Assembly (NCBI GenBank): GCA_002343545.1
Contig: DDRA01000069.1
Location: 32,022 to 43,525 of the forward strand
Length of the DNA stretch: 11,504 nt
Direction: 5' to 3'
Source of the DNA: Bacteriovoracaceae bacterium UBA2428
GTDB taxonomy: Bacteria; Bdellovibrionota; UBA2428
Shown: piece after piece, positions 5,485 through 11,504 of the stretch
How positions within the stretch are numbered: position 1 is the first letter of the stretch
Layout of the letters: each line of letters starts with the position of its first letter
Notes under the pieces: generated by a model
What the model was told of the DNA's origin: nothing
Databases searched by the model: none
The model's input: only the letters and a program-made list of their open reading frames with translations
Position numbers and translations under genes: made by a program

Positions 5485-8088
5485 TTAGGCGCGCGCACCG
5501 GCGGAGAAGCTGAGCTCCTTGCGGCCGCCGCCGCCCACGCTGAGATCGGCGCGGATCGCGTCGCCGTCGCGGAAATCACCGGCCAAGAGCCGCTTCGAGA
5601 GCGGAACCTGGACTTCCTTGTAGACGACCCGCTTGAGCGGCCGCGCCCCGAAGAGCGGATCGTAACCGACGTCGGCGAGCCAATCCTTGGCGGCGTCGGT
5701 GAGCTCGATCGAGAGCTTGCGGTCGGCGAGCACCTTCGAGAGGTTGCGCACTTGGATGTCCACGATCTCGCGGATGAGCTTGCGATCGAGGCTCTTGAAC
5801 ACGACGATCTCGTCGATGCGGTTCAGGAACTCCGGACGCATCTGCTGCTTGAGGATCTCCAGGACGCCCGCCTGGATCTGCTCGCGGCTCCGGTCCACGT
5901 TCTCCAGGATGAAGTGCGAACCGAGGTTAGACGTCATGATGAGAACCGTGTTGCGGAAGTCCACCACCTGCCCCTGACCGTCGGTCAAACGACCGTCGTC
6001 CAGGACCTGCAGCAGGACGTTCAGCACGTCCGGGTGCGCCTTCTCGATCTCGTCCATGAGGATCACGCTGTAGGGCCGGCGACGAACGGCTTCGGTCAAT
6101 TGACCGCCTTCGTCGTAGCCCACGTATCCCGGCGGCGCCCCGATGAGACGCGAAACGGAGTGCTTCTCCATGTACTCGCTCATGTCGATGCGAACCATGG
6201 CCTGTTCGTCGTCGAAGAGGAACTCGGCCAGGGCCTTGCTCGTCTCCGTCTTCCCGACGCCCGTGGGGCCGAGGAAGAGGAAGGATCCGATTGGCTTGGA
6301 CGGGTCCTTGAGTCCGCTGCGCGCGAGCCGAACGGCGTCGGCCACGGCACGCAAGGCGTCGTCTTGACCGCGCACGCGCTTGCCGAGCGAGCCTTCGAGC
6401 TGCAAGAGCTTCTCGTTCTCGCCTTTAAGCAAGCGGTCGAGCGGGATGCCCGTCCAGCGCGCGATGATGCCGGCGATGTCTTCGGCTTCGACCTCTTCCT
6501 TGAGCATGCGGGGCTCGGTGCCGTTCGCCTTGAGCGCCTTCTGCGCTTGCTCAATATCCTTTTTGAGTTGCGGGATGCGTCCGTAACGAAGCTCGGCCGC
6601 CTTGGCGAGGTCACCCACGCGTTCGGCCCTTTCGAGCTCCTGGCCGAGGCCCTCGGACTCCGCCTTCAGCTTGCGGATGGCCACGATCTGGTCTTTCTCG
6701 CGGCTCCACTGGGCCTTGAGCTTGTCGACGACGGACTTTTGCTCCGCGACGGATTTCTCGATGTCGGCCAAGCGCGCCCGACTCGCGGGATCGCTCTCCT
6801 TCTTAAGCGCCTCGCGCTCGATTTCCATCTGCGTGACGGCGCGGACCTTCTCGTCGATCTCGGCCGGCATCGAATCGATCTCGATGCGCAGCTTGGCCGC
6901 GGCTTCGTCCATCAAGTCGATGGCCTTGTCGGGCAAGAATCGGTTCGAGATGTAGCGGTGCGAGAGCGTCGCGGCCGCGATGATGGCCTGGTCCTGGATC
7001 CGCACGCCGTGGTGGACTTCGTACTTTTCCTTGAGGCCGCGCAGGATCGAGATCGTCTCCTCGACGCTCGGTTCGCCCACGAAGACCTGCTGGAAACGAC
7101 GCTCGAGCGCCGAGTCCTTCTCGATGTACTTGCGGAACTCGTCGAGGGTCGTCGCGCCGACGCAGCGAAGCTCACCGCGCGCGAGCGCGGGCTTCAGCAG
7201 GTTCGAAGCGTCCATCGCGCCGTCGGATTTGCCCGCTCCCACGAGCGTGTGAAGCTCGTCGATGAAGAGGATGATTTCGCCCGCGGTGTCTTGGACTTCC
7301 TTGAGGAAAGCCTTCAGCCGCTCTTCGAACTCGCCGCGAAACTTCGCGCCGGCGACCATCGCGCCCAGGTCGAGCGAGCGGATCGTCTTGTCCTTAAGGC
7401 CTTCGGGAACGTCGCCCTTCACGATGCGCTGGGCGAGGCCTTCGGCCACGGCCGTCTTACCGACGCCGGGCTCACCGATGAGCACGGGATTGTTCTTGGT
7501 TCGGCGCGAAAGCACTTGGATCACGCGACGGATTTCCTCGTCCCGTCCGATGACGGGATCGAGCTTGCCGGCGCGCGCGAGCGCCGTGAGATCCTTCGAG
7601 TACTTTTCGAGGGCTTGGTAGTTGGATTCCGCGCCGGGGTCGTTTGCCTTCTTGTTGCCGCGAGCCTTGCGGAACTCGGGCGCGAGCTGCTCCGGGCGCA
7701 ATCCGGCTTCGCGAAGCTGCGTGGCCAGACTGCCGCCGGCTTCGAGAATCGCGAGGAAAAGATGCTCGACGGTCACGACTGTATCGCCGAAGGAACGGGA
7801 TTGGCTTTCGGCGGCATCGAGGACCCGCTGCAGCTCGCCCGAAACGCCGCGGCCCCCGGGCTGGCCTTGAACGGCGGGCAACGCCTTGAGCACCCTTTCG
7901 GCGGCCGATTCGGCGGAGTTCTTGAGTTTGAGTTTTTCGAGGACGCTCCGGACGGTCCCCGACTCTTCCTGCAACAAAGCCCGGAACAAGTGCACTGGCT
8001 CGATAACCGGGTTCGAGCGAGCTTCGGCTTCTTTTTGCGCCGCCGCCAAGGCTTGTTGGGAGAGGTGAGTGAAACGATCAATGTTCAT
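5485..8088 (-). CDS. clpB: ATP-dependent disaggregase ClpB
   Basis: ClpB is a hexameric AAA+ chaperone that threads and rescues aggregated proteins with DnaK in the cytoplasm after heat or other stress. From the ATG at 8088 ([14 protein letters not shown], aligned with the E. coli MRLDRLTNKFQLAL start) the protein is 867 aa, the usual length. Domains in order: paired Clp N repeats (about 1-145), AAA1 with Walker A GEPGVGKT (205-212), Walker B FIDELH (277-278 are Asp-Glu) and the ALERRF arginine-finger motif (about 327-332), a long coiled-coil middle domain (about 400-530) that separates ClpB from ClpA and ClpC, AAA2 with Walker A GPTGVGKT (607-614) and Walker [12 protein letters not shown] (679-680 Asp-Glu), GAPPGYVGY pore loop and RPEFLNRID sensor region. 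All catalytic motifs are intact. A TTG seven codons upstream is in frame but sits before the inverted repeat and is not preferred. Confidence 0.98.
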   Translation of the reverse strand: MNIDRFTHLSQQALAAAQKEAEARSNPVIEPVHLFRALLQEESGTVRSVLEKLKLKNSAESAAERVLKALPAVQGQPGGRGVSGELQRVLDAAESQSRSFGDTVVTVEHLFLAILEAGGSLATQLREAGLRPEQLAPEFRKARGNKKANDPGAESNYQALEKYSKDLTALARAGKLDPVIGRDEEIRRVIQVLSRRTKNNPVLIGEPGVGKTAVAEGLAQRIVKGDVPEGLKDKTIRSLDLGAMVAGAKFRGEFEERLKAFLKEVQDTAGEIILFIDELHTLVGAGKSDGAMDASNLLKPALARGELRCVGATTLDEFRKYIEKDSALERRFQQVFVGEPSVEETISILRGLKEKYEVHHGVRIQDQAIIAAATLSHRYISNRFLPDKAIDLMDEAAAKLRIEIDSMPAEIDEKVRAVTQMEIEREALKKESDPASRARLADIEKSVAEQKSVVDKLKAQWSREKDQIVAIRKLKAESEGLGQELERAERVGDLAKAAELRYGRIPQLKKDIEQAQKALKANGTEPRMLKEEVEAEDIAGIIARWTGIPLDRLLKGENEKLLQLEGSLGKRVRGQDDALRAVADAVRLARSGLKDPSKPIGSFLFLGPTGVGKTETSKALAEFLFDDEQAMVRIDMSEYMEKHSVSRLIGAPPGYVGYDEGGQLTEAVRRRPYSVILMDEIEKAHPDVLNVLLQVLDDGRLTDGQGQVVDFRNTVLIMTSNLGSHFILENVDRSREQIQAGVLEILKQQMRPEFLNRIDEIVVFKSLDRKLIREIVDIQVRNLSKVLADRKLSIELTDAAKDWLADVGYDPLFGARPLKRVVYKEVQVPLSKRLLAGDFRDGDAIRADLSVGGGGRKELSFSAGARA

Positions 8089-8105
8089 GAATCCAATTTG
8101 GATTC
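8089..8105. promoter_or_regulatory. 17-bp inverted repeat directly against the clpB start codon
   Basis: GAATCCAA and TTGGATTC flank a single base and end one base before the clpB ATG (minus strand). As DNA it is a near-ideal dimeric operator. As RNA it could form a 6-bp stem (GAAUCC/GGAUUC) with a 5-nt loop that holds the only GGA available as a ribosome site. It is not the CIRCE element. Its role is unproven. Confidence 0.5.
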
Positions 8106-8177
8106 GCAATTTTCGAAGGCAAGCGCCCAGCTTGGGGTAAAACCCTAACCCGTCGAAATCAATGAACTAATTTTAAG

Positions 8178-8654
8178 CTATTTTTCGTCGACCGGGACGT
8201 CGGCAGCCTCGAGCAACGCGTCATTCTCGTTCTCGGGAATGAAGACTTTGGCGGCTTCCGCTTCGGCGATGATGTCCCCGTCCTGAGCGACCTGTTCACG
8301 CAAAGCCTTGGCCTTCTCGACGTTGCCCAGCTGGTCGTAGGCACGGATGGCGTAGCGGACCTTGCCGAGCGACTCCGCACGAAGCGCGCAACGCTCGAGC
8401 GCCGCCGTGATGGAATCCGCATCGCCCAGCAAACGCGCGGTCTTCAACAGCAGGAAGGTGTCGCCGTCCTCGAGGGCCTTCTCGCGAAGCTTCGCGATCG
8501 AGTCCCGATCTCCGGCCTGACCGAAGAAATCCGCGGCGTCCGAGTACCATCCGGCCTTGAGGAAATCATTCCCCATGGCTTTCAGTTTATCCGTCGAAAC
8601 TTTGACGGCGCCGTACAAGATGTCTCGTTTTTCGATCGCGGTCGGAAGGCTCAA
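8178..8654 (-). CDS. Small helical protein, possibly TPR-like (unknown function)
   Basis: From a TTG at 8654 the protein is 158 aa, starting MSLPTAIEKRDILYG. TTG is preferred because GGAGG lies 8 nt before it. An ATG ten codons upstream (8684) has no ribosome site. The sequence is mostly alpha-helical with alternating Ala/Leu and short loops: KLKAMGNDFLKAGWYSDAAD, FFGQAGDRDSIAKLREKALE, TFLLLKTARLLGDADSITAAL and KVRYAIRAYDQLGNVEKAKA look like degenerate TPR or Sel1-type helix pairs. It has no signal peptide or membrane segment, so it is probably cytoplasmic. It precedes clpB on the same strand with an 89-bp gap and could share stress regulation with it, though I see no direct proof. I do not recognise a named family. 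Confidence 0.75.
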   Translation of the reverse strand: MSLPTAIEKRDILYGAVKVSTDKLKAMGNDFLKAGWYSDAADFFGQAGDRDSIAKLREKALEDGDTFLLLKTARLLGDADSITAALERCALRAESLGKVRYAIRAYDQLGNVEKAKALREQVAQDGDIIAEAEAAKVFIPENENDALLEAADVPVDEK

Positions 8655-8701
8655 GTTCGTTTCCTCCACGACCGAGAAGAACATACACGGTCCAAGATCT
8701 C

Positions 8702-8708
8702 AAGGAGG
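8702..8708 (+). promoter_or_regulatory. Strong Shine-Dalgarno AAGGAGG of the 68-aa gene
   Basis: AAGGAGG lies 11 nt before the ATG at 8720. The 14-base stretch CAAGGAGGAGAGAC recurs with one mismatch before the PilZ gene (CAAGGAGGACAGAC at 9133-9146). This supports both starts. Confidence 0.7.
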
Positions 8709-8719
8709 AGAGACTTAAG

Positions 8720-8926
8720 ATGACTTCGAAGAAGCCCAAACTCAAAGTGCTTTACCAACGTCTCGGCGACACCTGGTACGCCTTCGCCGACATCGGTGGC
8801 GAGATGTTCATCGGCAAAGTTCCCCTTCGCGCGACGGCTTCCGAAGCCCAAGCCAAAGCGGAAGCCCTCAAGCAAGCCGAAGCGGACGCCAGCCGGCGTT
8901 CGAAAAACCTCAGCTCAACGGTCTGA
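8720..8926 (+). CDS. Small uncharacterised protein (68 aa)
   Basis: The protein starts MTSKKPKLKVLYQRLGDTWY and has two parts. Residues 1-38 read like a compact beta-hairpin domain (VLYQRLGDTWYAFADIGGEMFIGKVPL). Residues 39-68 form an Ala/Glu/Lys-rich helix and a short polar tail. It has no signal peptide. A strong ribosome site supports translation and the frame. It is divergent from the helical-repeat gene (65 bp between starts) and its TGA directly abuts the stop codon of the small basic ORF on the other strand. I do not recognise a family. The beginning resembles small domains that occur in predatory and other delta-type bacteria, but I cannot name one. Confidence 0.75.
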   Translation: MTSKKPKLKVLYQRLGDTWYAFADIGGEMFIGKVPLRATASEAQAKAEALKQAEADASRRSKNLSSTV

Positions 8927-9049
8927 TCAGGAGAACTTACGGCGCTTTTGGCCGCTAGCGGCGCGACGGCGGCGGACTTGCTTGGCTTTGTGCTTGGCGC
9001 GGAGGCGAGCGGTTTTCTTGCGGTTACGGGCAACGGCTTTTTTCGGCAT
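8927..9049 (-). CDS. Very basic 40-aa protein, possibly ribosome- or nucleic-acid-associated
   Basis: The ATG at 9049 opens a 40-aa protein, MPKKAVARNRKKTARLRAKH and on to KRRKFS, in which about half the residues are Lys or Arg with few acidic or hydrophobic residues. This looks like very small ribosomal proteins such as bTHX or the basic tails of bL34 and bL36, but is not a clear member of any. A longer in-frame start at 9148 would overlap the PilZ start and gives an unconvincing leader. No good ribosome site precedes 9049 (only GGTGAAG further upstream). Support comes from the striking composition and the exact fit of its stop against the neighbour; against it, Arg-rich ORFs are easily produced by GC-rich DNA. 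Confidence 0.5.
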   Translation of the reverse strand: MPKKAVARNRKKTARLRAKHKAKQVRRRRAASGQKRRKFS

Positions 9050-9133
9050 AGGCGGGGGAGCTTCACCGATTTTGGGGCGTCTCGTCAAGTTTCCGTCGCA
9101 GGGCTTGGCGGATAGGCCCCTACCCACGGTTCC

Positions 9134-9140
9134 AAGGAGG
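9134..9140 (+). promoter_or_regulatory. Strong Shine-Dalgarno AAGGAGG of the PilZ gene
   Basis: AAGGAGG lies 7 nt before the ATG at 9148 and fixes that start over a second ATG (9160) four codons later. Confidence 0.75.
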
Positions 9141-9147
9141 ACAGACA

Positions 9148-9531
9148 ATGGAACGAGACATGAACGACAACAGAGAATCCACGACCCGTTGGGAACGTCG
9201 TAAACCCCGTTACTCGGCCCACGTGCAAGTCCTGGTCTTTACGAGGGGTCTCGAGCATTTCCTCTCCGAACGCACCGCGAACATCTCGGAAGGCGGCCTC
9301 TTTATTTGCACCGAACAGAACCTCGAGATCGGCGAACGGGTCCATATCCGGGTCATCCTGTCGGACAAGGACTCCTACTTTGACGTGAAAACGCGAGTCG
9401 CCTGGGCCTGCGACGGTTCCGGAAGCCACCCCAAGGGGCTCGGCCTCGAATTCATCGACCTGAACGCTCCCCAACGCTCGGTCATCGAGAAAGTCCTTCG
9501 GCACTACGTGAATGTCCAGGATAAGGGATAA
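9148..9531 (+). CDS. PilZ domain protein (cyclic-di-GMP receptor)
   Basis: This single-domain 127-aa protein is predicted to bind cyclic-di-GMP and change a partner's activity. The two ligand-binding motifs are present: R17-R18-K-P-R21 (RxxxR) in ERRKPRYSAHV, and N45-I-S-E-G-G50 (NxSxxG) in ANISEGGLFI. The remaining beta-barrel strands are VHIRVIL, DVKTRVAWA and KGLGLEFIDL, followed by a closing helix (RSVIEKVLRHYV). The layout recalls the PilZ subfamily common in myxobacteria and their relatives (TIGR02266-like, from memory). No membrane segment or extra output domain is present, so it must act through another protein. It overlaps the next gene, a membrane protein, by 20 nt, which makes that product a candidate partner. 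Confidence 0.92.
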   Translation: MERDMNDNRESTTRWERRKPRYSAHVQVLVFTRGLEHFLSERTANISEGGLFICTEQNLEIGERVHIRVILSDKDSYFDVKTRVAWACDGSGSHPKGLGLEFIDLNAPQRSVIEKVLRHYVNVQDKG

Positions 9532-10354
9532 CGTCCGCTTCCATGCCGGCCGCTTCGTCCGGCTCGAGTTGCCGGTGCGGTCGGCCGCGCTCGCCTACCA
9601 CTCGATCCTCTCGATCATCCCCACCTTTGGGCTTGCGGTCTGGTACCTAAACCGGCTCGGAGTGACCCGCGAATGGCGGCGGCACATCGAGAACTTCATC
9701 CTCTCCCATCTCAACATCGCCGACAGCGACGCCTTCGTCGCCACCTTCCGCCGCCTCACGAACTCGGTGGGCGCGAAGACGTGGGGCTGGCTTCCGTTTT
9801 TGTTGCTCCTCTACACGACCTTCAACCTCGTCCGCCGCAGCGGCGACAGTCTCGACCTCGTCATCGATTCGAGCGTCGAAGAACCGCGCTTTCGACCGCG
9901 CTACCTCGGCCTCTTCGCGCGACGCCTGCTCGTGATGACGCTCCTCCCGCTCGTCCTCTCCTTTTCGCTCTTCGTCTCGATCTGGTTGCACCGGGAATCG
10001 TGGTTCCGCGAGCTCTTCGCGATCGAAGGTTCGACGACTTTCCTTTCGACGCCGGCGGCCTGGGTCGTGACGATCGTGGGCGTGTACGTCTTCTACCAAT
10101 TCATGCCGGCGCGGCCGGTGCCCATGCACGTCGCCATGCGGGCCGCGTTCTTGACCGGCCCCGCGCTCGAGATCGCGAAGGGCATCATGACGGACTTCTC
10201 GCGCAAAGCGCTCGCGGTGCAGAAACTCTACGGCGCGCTCGCCTCGATCCCGCTGCTCATCCTCTGGGCCCAAGTCGCGTGGATGATCCTGCTGGGCGGA
10301 GCCTTCCTGCTGCGCCCCAAGACGCCCAATCTCGAAACGAAAAGCTACCTTTAG
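9512..10354 (+). CDS. YihY/BrkB-type inner-membrane protein (UPF0761-like)
   Basis: The 280-aa protein resembles the YihY/virulence factor BrkB family, whose molecular role is not settled. The family-typical N-terminus is seen as RSAALAYHSILSIIPTFGLA (23-42). About six membrane segments are visible: near 26-46, 92-110, 137-160, 183-201, 208-224 and 245-267. The ARPVPMHVAMRAAFLTGPALEIAKG stretch before the last helices and YGALASIPLLILWAQVAWMILLGGAFL at the end also match the family pattern. The start is the ATG at 9512, inside the PilZ gene and without its own ribosome site, so translation is probably coupled to PilZ. Its stop overlaps that of the convergent outer-membrane gene. Length is normal and no motif seems broken. 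Confidence 0.85.
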   Translation: MSRIRDNVRFHAGRFVRLELPVRSAALAYHSILSIIPTFGLAVWYLNRLGVTREWRRHIENFILSHLNIADSDAFVATFRRLTNSVGAKTWGWLPFLLLLYTTFNLVRRSGDSLDLVIDSSVEEPRFRPRYLGLFARRLLVMTLLPLVLSFSLFVSIWLHRESWFRELFAIEGSTTFLSTPAAWVVTIVGVYVFYQFMPARPVPMHVAMRAAFLTGPALEIAKGIMTDFSRKALAVQKLYGALASIPLLILWAQVAWMILLGGAFLLRPKTPNLETKSYL

Positions 10355-10944
10355 AGGTTCAGACGGAGGCCGGTGCGCCAGTAGTAGCCCGAGGTCTCGG
10401 CCCCGAGTAGGTACGCACCCGAAGAGAACGAGAGCGGATAGACGAAGCGGTACCCGCCCTCGACGACGAAGTCGATCGGCAAGGACTTGCTCGCGAAGCG
10501 GGCCCGAAGCCGCAGGCCGCCGAGCGCGGTGAGGCCGGAATTCGAGTAGGTACCGTCGGCCGTGGTGCCCGATAGAGTCATGCGGCTGCTCACGAGGGAG
10601 CCACCGCCCGCGAAGGGCTCCACCGCGACGTCGCCGCCGAAGGCGAGCGCGCCCATCAGGTAGAGCGCGTCCTGGAAATACGTGTTGGCCATGTCGGACT
10701 TCGTGATGGTCTTCGAATTCGACCAGTAACGAACGCCGACGAGCCAAGGACCTCCGTTCACGCCGACTTCGACGGCGTAACCGAAGACCATGCCCAGATC
10801 GAGCGCACCGAAATCCGTCGTGCCGTTGGAGAGACGGTAGTTCTGTTGGCCGACGCCGCCTTCAACGTAGAGACGCGCGTGCGCCGGGGCGTTCCACCCC
10901 AACACGAAGAGCGTCCACACGAAGGCGAGTCGGGCTAAGCACAT
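10351..10944 (-). CDS. Outer-membrane beta-barrel protein
   Basis: The 197-aa protein starts with a Sec signal peptide (MCLARLAFVWTLFVLGWNAPAHA, cut after Ala23). The mature 174 residues alternate hydrophobic and polar amino acids with many Gly, Tyr, Ser and Thr: RLYVEGGVGQQNYRL, FGYAVEVGV, WLVGVRYWS, DALYLMGALAFGG, GLRLRARF, IDFVVEGGYRFVYPL, GYYWRTGLRLNL. This fits a small barrel of about eight strands, of the OmpW/OmpX size class. The last residue is Leu rather than the usual Phe, which is tolerated. The ATG at 10944 has AAGGA 4 nt upstream. The gene is convergent with the YihY-type gene, sharing 4 bp, and divergent from the lipoprotein gene. Function unknown. Confidence 0.85.
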   Translation of the reverse strand: MCLARLAFVWTLFVLGWNAPAHARLYVEGGVGQQNYRLSNGTTDFGALDLGMVFGYAVEVGVNGGPWLVGVRYWSNSKTITKSDMANTYFQDALYLMGALAFGGDVAVEPFAGGGSLVSSRMTLSGTTADGTYSNSGLTALGGLRLRARFASKSLPIDFVVEGGYRFVYPLSFSSGAYLLGAETSGYYWRTGLRLNL

Positions 10945-11150
10945 CCGTCCTTAGTATCGAAGCAGTCGCCGCTCCGGGCTAGCCCTTTAAGGGGGAGACC
11001 GTGTGGCGAAGTGCCGACAAATTTGACGGCCCCGGAGCGCAAAGCGGCCCGTGAATTCACGGACCCTTAACAATTCAAATGAATTCAGCCACTTAAAACA
11101 AAATTCCCCCGGTCTGCCGCTCGCAGGACCCTCCTTGGGGGAAGTTTCGA
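10945..11150. other. Palindrome-rich divergent intergenic region
   Basis: This 206-bp region between the barrel gene and the lipoprotein gene contains no ORF of note but many inverted repeats: GGGCTAGCCC (10976-10985), CCCTTTAAGGG (10983-10993), GCCGACAAATTTGACGGC with one A/A mismatch (11013-11030), GGCCCGTGAATTCACGGACC with one mismatch (11046-11065) and AATTCA-aa-TGAATT (11072-11085). CGCTCCGGG (10970-10978) can also pair with CCCGGAGCG (11031-11039), enclosing two of the smaller hairpins. I could not place a convincing sigma70 promoter for either gene. Confidence 0.7.
11095..11143 (-). terminator. Long nested hairpin; terminator-like on the minus strand, covers the lipoprotein ribosome site on the plus strand
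   Basis: TTCCCCC (11104-11110) pairs with GGGGGAA (11137-11143). Inside it, GGTCTGC pairs with GCAGGACC with one bulge. Read on the minus strand, the stem is followed by TTTTGTTTT, the form of an intrinsic terminator, though no minus-strand gene lies just before it. Read on the plus strand, the right arm is the purine-rich ribosome site of the lipoprotein gene. Both readings are possible. Confidence 0.45.
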
Positions 11151-11504
11151 ATGGGGTTCACTCACAACGCACGCGCGGCGTTCGCCGCGGCCGTCCTGAG
11201 CCTTTTTGCCGGATGCGGCATGACGGCCGCCGACATTTCCTCGGAAGGCGAAAGCGGCTTCTACACGATGGCCGGCCAAGTCCAGTCGTGGCCGCAAAAC
11301 TCGCGCATCCAAGCCTCCTTCGGTCGGAACTTCCCGTACCGCCTTCGTCACGCCGTCGCGTTGGGCGCCTCGACGTACAACGACTTGCTCGAGTCCGTGC
11401 GGATCGAAATCAACGCCGACTCCGAAGTCGACGGATCCGACGACATGGACCCGCAGAGCGTCGCGGGCGACGGCGTCAACGGCGTGTATTGGCTCGAGGA
11501 AACC
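11151..11504 (+). CDS. Predicted lipoprotein, function unknown (partial, runs off the right edge)
   Basis: An open frame from the ATG at 11151 runs 118 codons to the window end without a stop. Residues 1-21 form a lipoprotein signal peptide (MGFTHNARAAFAAAVLSLFAG) with a lipobox FAG-C and the lipidated Cys22. The residue after Cys is Gly, so in classical sorting rules the protein would go to the outer membrane. The mature part starts GMTAADISSEGESGFYTMAG and continues with RIQASFGRNFPYRLRHAVAL and an acidic, Asp/Ser/Gly-rich stretch (about residues 93-110). I do not recognise a family from this portion. The purine-rich GGGGGAAG upstream serves as ribosome site but is locked in a strong predicted hairpin, so expression may be controlled at translation. 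Confidence 0.8.
   Translation, partial: MGFTHNARAAFAAAVLSLFAGCGMTAADISSEGESGFYTMAGQVQSWPQNSRIQASFGRNFPYRLRHAVALGASTYNDLLESVRIEINADSEVDGSDDMDPQSVAGDGVNGVYWLEET

Noticed and set aside
8086..8109. TTG at 8109 as an alternative clpB start
   Set aside because: It adds seven residues before the conserved MNIDRFTH start, has no ribosome site and would place the inverted repeat inside the coding region.
5752..8148. A 798-codon open frame on the plus strand opposite clpB, and similar long frames opposite other genes (1031-2122, 3122-4252, 9647-10747)
   Set aside because: The GC-rich codon bias of the real genes keeps the opposite strand free of stops. These translations are rich in Arg, His, Asp and Leu, show no known motif, and lie entirely over well-supported genes.
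8120..8160. TTGATT and CCCC boxes upstream of clpB, recalling a sigma32 heat-shock promoter
   Set aside because: The spacing of about 20 nt is too long and both boxes depart from CTTGAAA and CCCCAT.
9090..9128. TCAAGTTT followed by GCGGATAG before the PilZ gene, recalling a flagellar sigma28 promoter
   Set aside because: The spacer is 15 nt, whereas the consensus needs about 11, and the -10 part also differs from GCCGATAA.
11036..11045. CGCAAAGC in the lipoprotein leader, a string also found in GEMM cyclic-di-GMP riboswitches
   Set aside because: The other conserved GEMM parts (the GGGCAAACC-type stretch, first stem and receptor hairpin) are not found at the right places.
1..11504. Search for transposases, integrases, phage genes, toxin-antitoxin pairs, CRISPR repeats, tRNAs and rRNAs
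   Set aside because: No motif, repeat array or cloverleaf was found. Base and codon use look even across the window, apart from the low-complexity charged protein.

Overview
The window is a compact, high-GC (about 60% by eye) stretch of a Gram-negative chromosome. The Gram-negative call rests on LptB of the LPS export machine, a signal-peptide-bearing outer-membrane barrel, and a lipobox-bearing lipoprotein. The mix of genes (PilZ protein of the myxobacterial type, a divergent RelA/SpoT-like protein of a kind I associate with Bdellovibrio and Myxococcus relatives, LptB, ClpB) suggests a GC-rich member of the Bdellovibrionota/Myxococcota side of the old Deltaproteobacteria. That placement is inference. 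I see no mobile element, phage gene, CRISPR array, tRNA or rRNA.

Left part (1-4807, all minus strand, read right to left): a lysine/alanine-rich protein with an acidic tail (4807-4253), a divergent RelA/SpoT-fold protein (4240-3080), a multi-pass membrane protein with a periplasmic domain (3009-2017), an RlmD/TrmA-family iron-sulfur RNA methyltransferase (2020-665, 4-nt overlap with its upstream neighbour) and lptB (598 to beyond the edge). A hairpin with a short T tract separates the methyltransferase from lptB. A consensus -35 box in the 25-bp divergent gap suggests a nearly leaderless promoter for the first gene of this run.

Middle part (4833-9049): an S4-less RluA-type pseudouridine synthase (plus) meets clpB (minus) tail to tail with 4 bp between stop codons. 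clpB has a 17-bp inverted repeat directly against its start codon. Upstream of clpB is a small helical-repeat protein that very probably starts at TTG. Then come a 68-aa plus-strand protein with a strong ribosome site and a 40-aa, very basic minus-strand ORF whose stop codon abuts it.

Right part (9148-11504): a PilZ domain protein (cyclic-di-GMP binding motifs intact) overlaps a YihY/BrkB-type membrane protein by 20 nt, which overlaps an outer-membrane barrel gene on the opposite strand by 4 nt. The only sizeable intergenic region, 10945-11150, is packed with palindromes and a long hairpin that covers the ribosome site of a lipoprotein gene running off the right edge.

The clearest leads are the divergent RelA/SpoT-fold protein and its charged partner, the structured leader of the lipoprotein gene, and the inverted repeat at the clpB start. 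No complete new defence or mobile system is visible.
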